DNA from: HGM04593 sp045636545
GTDB taxonomy: Bacteria; Bacteroidota; Bacteroidia; Bacteroidales; Bacteroidaceae
Assembly (NCBI GenBank): GCA_045636545.1
Contig: JAZTXR010000028.1
Coordinates: forward strand, 54,544-118,543
Direction of reading: 5' to 3'
Length of the DNA: 64,000 bases
The position numbers were made by a program, and so were the translations under genes. A model generated the notes under the pieces. It did no database searches. It was given only the letters and a program-made list of their open reading frames with translations, and had not been told where the DNA came from. Every line of letters starts with the position of its first letter. The stretch's first letter is position 1. This document shows positions 60,967 through 64,000 of the stretch, piece by piece.

Positions 60967-62151
60967 TTACTTGATACCCAACTTCTTACGAATATCCTTT
61001 GGAATAGCGTTCTTGTGAACAACGATATTCATTGTCTTGTAGCGTGCAAATGCCTTTGAAGCATACCAGATACCCTTGTATGTACCGGCCTCGCCCCAAG
61101 AGTTCTTGACCATGTAGCACTCTACACCATTCTGGTCCTTTGCAATACCGTAAATCTGCATACCGTGGTCATCTGTTGTCTCCCAGTTGTCGTATGCAAT
61201 CTGGCGCTCCTCCTGAGTACACCACTTTTCTGTTGGGTTAGGAGTGTTCTTCTTCTCCTCTTCGCTGAGGTTAAGCCATCTTGCCATGTCGGAACCCTGA
61301 AGGTCGGCACCGTTTGCATCGGCAGGCATATAAGCCTTACCATCGCGTGTAAAGCCCTTCTCGCTCACGTCGCTACCCCATGCAATGGTGTAACCCTCCA
61401 TGATAGCGTTGTCAAACACCTGCATCAACTCGTCGATGGGGAGGTTGTATGACTGTGCCCAACGCCAGTTGTCCTGAATCTCAAGAACGAAAGGCTTGTA
61501 GAATGGGTGGTGTGTATAAGATGTCAAAGAGATGTAGTCAGCAGCATTCAAGCCGAGTGACTGGTAGAATGATGCAGGAGTGTACTCCTTGCCATTGTAA
61601 GTGAACTTCTCGGGACGCTCGCCAAGATAGATGTTGTGGATGGCCTCGATAGCCTTCTTCCAGAGTGGCTGACCCTCAGGGCTAACCTGCAGACTGCGGT
61701 GCTTGCCCTCAGCGATAGCAGCAACAACAGCATCGCTGACTGCAGAAAGCTCGTTGTGAACGCTGAGCTCCTTGCCATACATTACACCCGGGCGCATCTC
61801 GGCCTCGGGAACAAGACCGAATGTCTCCATACCGTAGATTACATCGTAGAATGAACCTCCCTGCGAGAAAGAAATATCGCCGTGAGTGCGTACTGCCTTG
61901 TCGGCACGGTCGAGATAGGTGTTGTGGACAATGTACATTTCAGAGAAGTCAAACTCACCCTTGCCCATACGCAGAAGCTCTGACTCGATGAATGCCAATG
62001 ATGAATAGCACCAGCATGTACCTGCCTGGTTCTGGTTCTTGATACTTGTGATAGGGTTCGCCTTCACAACTGTAAATTCAGGAGCCTCCTCCTGTGCCAC
62101 TGCGCCAAAGCTCATGAAAGCAAGCGCAGCCAATAAAAGATTCTTCTTCAT
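60967..62151 (-). CDS. Secreted C1-family (bleomycin hydrolase/PepC-like) cysteine peptidase
   Basis: The 394-residue product begins with a signal peptide (MKKNLLLAALAFMSFGAVAQ). The active-site Cys lies in NQNQAGTCWCYSS, the His in TTDDHGMQIYG and the Asn in YMVKNSWGEAG. Segment order and the two inserted regions match the C1B (PepC/bleomycin hydrolase) branch, whose cytoplasmic members are aminopeptidases; this exported form is common in Bacteroidales. It ends KLGIK, without a sorting tail, so it is probably periplasmic. It starts 26 bases after recA, and the two may share a transcript, although no functional link is evident. Confidence 0.88.
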   Translation of the reverse strand: MKKNLLLAALAFMSFGAVAQEEAPEFTVVKANPITSIKNQNQAGTCWCYSSLAFIESELLRMGKGEFDFSEMYIVHNTYLDRADKAVRTHGDISFSQGGSFYDVIYGMETFGLVPEAEMRPGVMYGKELSVHNELSAVSDAVVAAIAEGKHRSLQVSPEGQPLWKKAIEAIHNIYLGERPEKFTYNGKEYTPASFYQSLGLNAADYISLTSYTHHPFYKPFVLEIQDNWRWAQSYNLPIDELMQVFDNAIMEGYTIAWGSDVSEKGFTRDGKAYMPADANGADLQGSDMARWLNLSEEEKKNTPNPTEKWCTQEERQIAYDNWETTDDHGMQIYGIAKDQNGVECYMVKNSWGEAGTYKGIWYASKAFARYKTMNIVVHKNAIPKDIRKKLGIK

Positions 62152-62177
62152 AGTATTAAAAGGTTTATTGTTGTTTC

Positions 62178-63227
62178 TTACTCTGCTACAACCTCGGTGT
62201 TGCCCTTGATTGCATCGGCTATCTTTGCCTCGAGCTCCTCGGCAAGCTCGGGATTGTCGGCAATGAGTGCCTTTGTGCGGTCACGACCCTGCGCAAGCTT
62301 GGTGTCGTTGTAGCTGAAGAACGAGCCGCTCTTCTTGATGATGCCGTACTGCACACCCAGGTCTACGATTTCGCCTGTACGCGAAATACCCTCGCCGAAC
62401 ATGATGTCGAACTCGGCCTTGCGGAACGGAGGAGCAACCTTGTTCTTCACAATCTTCACACGCACCGAGTTACCGATAGCATCCTCACCATCCTTCAACT
62501 GGCTCACACGACGGATATCGAGGCGAACCGACGAGTAGAATTTGAGTGCGTTACCACCGGTGGTAGTCTCGGGGTTACCGAACATTACACCAATCTTCTC
62601 GCGCAACTGGTTGATAAAGATACAGGTTGTCTTTGTCTTGCTGATGGCCGATGTGAGCTTACGCAACGCCTGCGACATCAGACGAGCCTGCAAGCCCACC
62701 TTGTTGTCACCCATCTCGCCCTCAATCTCGGCCTTTGGAGTAAGCGCCGCAACCGAGTCGATTACAATGATGTCGATAGCCGACGAGCGGATGAGCTGCT
62801 CGGCAATCTCAAGTGCCTGCTCACCACAGTCGGGCTGCGAAATCAAAAGGTTGTCGATATCCACACCCAGCTTTTGTGCATAGAAGCGGTCGAAAGCGTG
62901 CTCGGCATCAATGATGGCAGCAATGCCACCCATCTTCTGCGCCTCGGCAATGGCGTGGATTGCCAACGTTGTCTTACCCGATGACTCGGGGCCATAGATT
63001 TCTATTATACGGCCACGCGGATAACCGCCGACACCAAGTGCTGCGTTCAGGCCAACCGACCCGGTGGGAATGACATCGACATCCTCAAAACTGTCATCGC
63101 CAAGCTTCATGATAGAACCCTTGCCGAAACTTTTTTCAATTTTATCCATAGCAGCTTGCAGCGCTTTCAGCTTGTCGGCCGGGCTACCGTTTGCTGCGAA
63201 TTCCAATTCGTTGTCTTTTTTTGCCAT
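62178..63227 (-). CDS. recA: Recombinase RecA
   Basis: 349 residues with the complete RecA core: Walker A GPESSGKTTLAIHA, IDAEHAFDRFYAQKLGV, Walker B IIVIDSVAALTPKAEIEGEM, L1/L2 loops (MGDNKVGLQARLMSQALRKL and INQLREKIGVMFGNPETTTG) and a short acidic C-terminus. It forms filaments on single-stranded DNA for strand exchange and SOS control. With recJ and recQ nearby the region is rich in recombination repair genes. It has a perfect -7 box 39 bases upstream. Confidence 0.98.
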   Translation of the reverse strand: MAKKDNELEFAANGSPADKLKALQAAMDKIEKSFGKGSIMKLGDDSFEDVDVIPTGSVGLNAALGVGGYPRGRIIEIYGPESSGKTTLAIHAIAEAQKMGGIAAIIDAEHAFDRFYAQKLGVDIDNLLISQPDCGEQALEIAEQLIRSSAIDIIVIDSVAALTPKAEIEGEMGDNKVGLQARLMSQALRKLTSAISKTKTTCIFINQLREKIGVMFGNPETTTGGNALKFYSSVRLDIRRVSQLKDGEDAIGNSVRVKIVKNKVAPPFRKAEFDIMFGEGISRTGEIVDLGVQYGIIKKSGSFFSYNDTKLAQGRDRTKALIADNPELAEELEAKIADAIKGNTEVVAE

Positions 63228-63265
63228 ATGTATAATTCTTTATATTTGTTCTGATAAACTTATGG

Positions 63266-63273
63266 CAAAGATA
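63266..63273 (-). promoter_or_regulatory. -7 promoter box (TATCTTTG) of recA
   Basis: Exact TAnnTTTG on the minus strand, 38 bases before the recA ATG. No LexA-like palindrome was recognised here. Confidence 0.6.
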
Positions 63274-63314
63274 AAGAAAAATCCCGTTTGTTGAAGATAA
63301 TGAAGAGGAATTTT

Positions 63315-63344
63315 TTTGTTTAATCAATGTTTTGCGTATATTTG
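63315..63344 (+). promoter_or_regulatory. Promoter (TTTG, 18-base spacer, TATATTTG) of the 63392 gene
   Basis: -33 TTTG at 63315-63318 and -7 TATATTTG at 63337-63344, 47 bases before the ATG. This is the most complete promoter in the window. Confidence 0.7.
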
Positions 63345-63391
63345 TAGGATAATTTGAATTTTTAATATTAACCTTATAAATAAAAAACTAC

Positions 63392-64000
63392 ATGAAGAAA
63401 ATGACTCGTATCGTCCTGTTTGCTTTGGCGGTGTTGTTGGCAGCTCCGGCTTGGGCTTACGATAAGGACAAGTTGTATCAGATTGTGTCTGTGAAGTTCC
63501 CCGATAAGGCATGGACTTATGCAGACGGAGTGTCTCAAGTTTCGCTGAGTGCGATTGACGTGAAGGACAAGAACCAGCTTTGGCAAGTGGGCGACCTCTC
63601 TGGTTCAAAGCGTTTCTCTAATCCTTATAATAATCAAGCCGTTCGTGCCAACGACGATGCTACTGCTAAGGTAGTGGAAGTGAATGGTTCGGATGAATTC
63701 CAGTTGTGGTCTACTCTTTGGGCAGGCGACTATATCCGTCTTCAGCCGACTAACAAGGCGAAGTGGGTAGCAGCGGTGAACGATAAGGGTGATATCATCA
63801 TGGTCGAAAAGGAATCGGAAGCAGCCAAGGGCTTGGAATCACTCTTCCGTATCATCCCTACAGGTATCAGTGTACCGGGTGCCGATGCTAATGCAGGTCG
63901 TGAAAAGGTATATTGGGAAGATGAAACCATGTTTGGTGAAAACAAGGAAAAGGCACGTGCTACTTACACTCCGTACTGCTGTGAAAAGAGCATGTTGGCT
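63392..64000 (+). CDS. Secreted protein, N-terminus of probable GH2 beta-galactosidase (partial)
   Basis: The frame starts at 63392 with a signal peptide (MKKMTRIVLFALAVLLAAPAWA) and stays open for 203 codons to the right edge. Residues about 24-160 look like a ricin-like/lectin lead (LYQIVSVKFPDKAWTYADG, QLWQVGDLSG). Residues from about 175, REKVYWEDETMFGENKEKAR followed by ATYTPY, match the opening segment of GH2 beta-galactosidases (W-x-(D/N)-P/E…N+xxxRATxxPY). If correct it would remove beta-linked galactose, fitting the glycan theme. All seven Arg codons are CGT and all Glu codons are GAA, unlike the CGC/GAG preference of most neighbours. Confidence 0.6.
   Translation, partial: MKKMTRIVLFALAVLLAAPAWAYDKDKLYQIVSVKFPDKAWTYADGVSQVSLSAIDVKDKNQLWQVGDLSGSKRFSNPYNNQAVRANDDATAKVVEVNGSDEFQLWSTLWAGDYIRLQPTNKAKWVAAVNDKGDIIMVEKESEAAKGLESLFRIIPTGISVPGADANAGREKVYWEDETMFGENKEKARATYTPYCCEKSMLA

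Overview
The window reads as chromosomal DNA of a gut-type member of the Bacteroidales, most like Prevotellaceae. The grounds are promoters of the Bacteroidetes form (TAnnTTTG, often drifting to TAnnTTCG), absence of Shine-Dalgarno sites at most starts, and secreted proteins ending in a type IX secretion-like tail (…G-IYI-I-GKK-V-VK). BspA-type leucine-rich repeats, a GH109 enzyme and several Bacteroidales-typical small proteins point the same way. No rRNA, tRNA, CRISPR array, prophage or SusC/SusD pair was seen.

Layout. 1-2042: mutS2, running off the left edge. 2344-6186: secreted GH31 enzyme with CBM32-like, dockerin and cohesin-like modules. 6348-11615: alpha/beta hydrolase, membrane-anchored MurF-like ligase, ddl and a second hydrolase, with a DUF559 nuclease cassette in the middle. 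11812-15117: nadA, a three-gene minus-strand set (SPFH protein, ribbon-helix-helix protein, DUF3784-like protein) and a TRIC-type channel. 15230-24044: GH20 hexosaminidase, TSCPD protein, FKBP isomerase, a REP-associated transposase (RAYT) with its REP repeats, a MATE exporter, prmA, a second DUF559 cassette and a SemiSWEET transporter. 24226-30328: two secreted non-catalytic proteins, a 53-aa peptide gene and an S-type sulfatase. 31240-43687: two giant secreted enzymes, one joining a C10 protease, an M12B-like metalloprotease and a GH33 sialidase, the other joining GH20 and GH33. 43912-53274: an MG2/Sel1 protein, GH109, a repetitive Lys/Ala/Gly/Pro secreted protein, a second short peptide gene and a BspA-like surface protein. 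53653-63227 is mostly housekeeping on the minus strand: cstA, recQ, recJ, an acyl-CoA synthetase, a secreted C1 peptidase and recA. At the right edge the N-terminus of a probable GH2 beta-galactosidase begins.

How it works together (inference). The GH31 (possibly alpha-GalNAcase), two GH20, two GH33, sulfatase, GH109 and GH2-like genes, with two secreted protease domains, form a plausible kit for host mucin O-glycans: desialylate, desulfate, trim beta-HexNAc and beta-Gal, remove alpha-GalNAc, and cut the peptide. The genes sit in separate transcription units, many ending in strong hairpin terminators, rather than in a classical SusCD locus.

The most unusual structures are the three-enzyme protein; two short peptides ending in a GEWGN(L/V)W motif, each placed after a hairpin just downstream of a sorted surface protein; DUF559 nuclease genes embedded in five copies of a composite palindromic repeat; a RAYT gene with a pair of its own REP elements inside its reading frame; and a dispersed GTGAAAGCGGAAAG repeat that forms the linker in front of several secretion tails.
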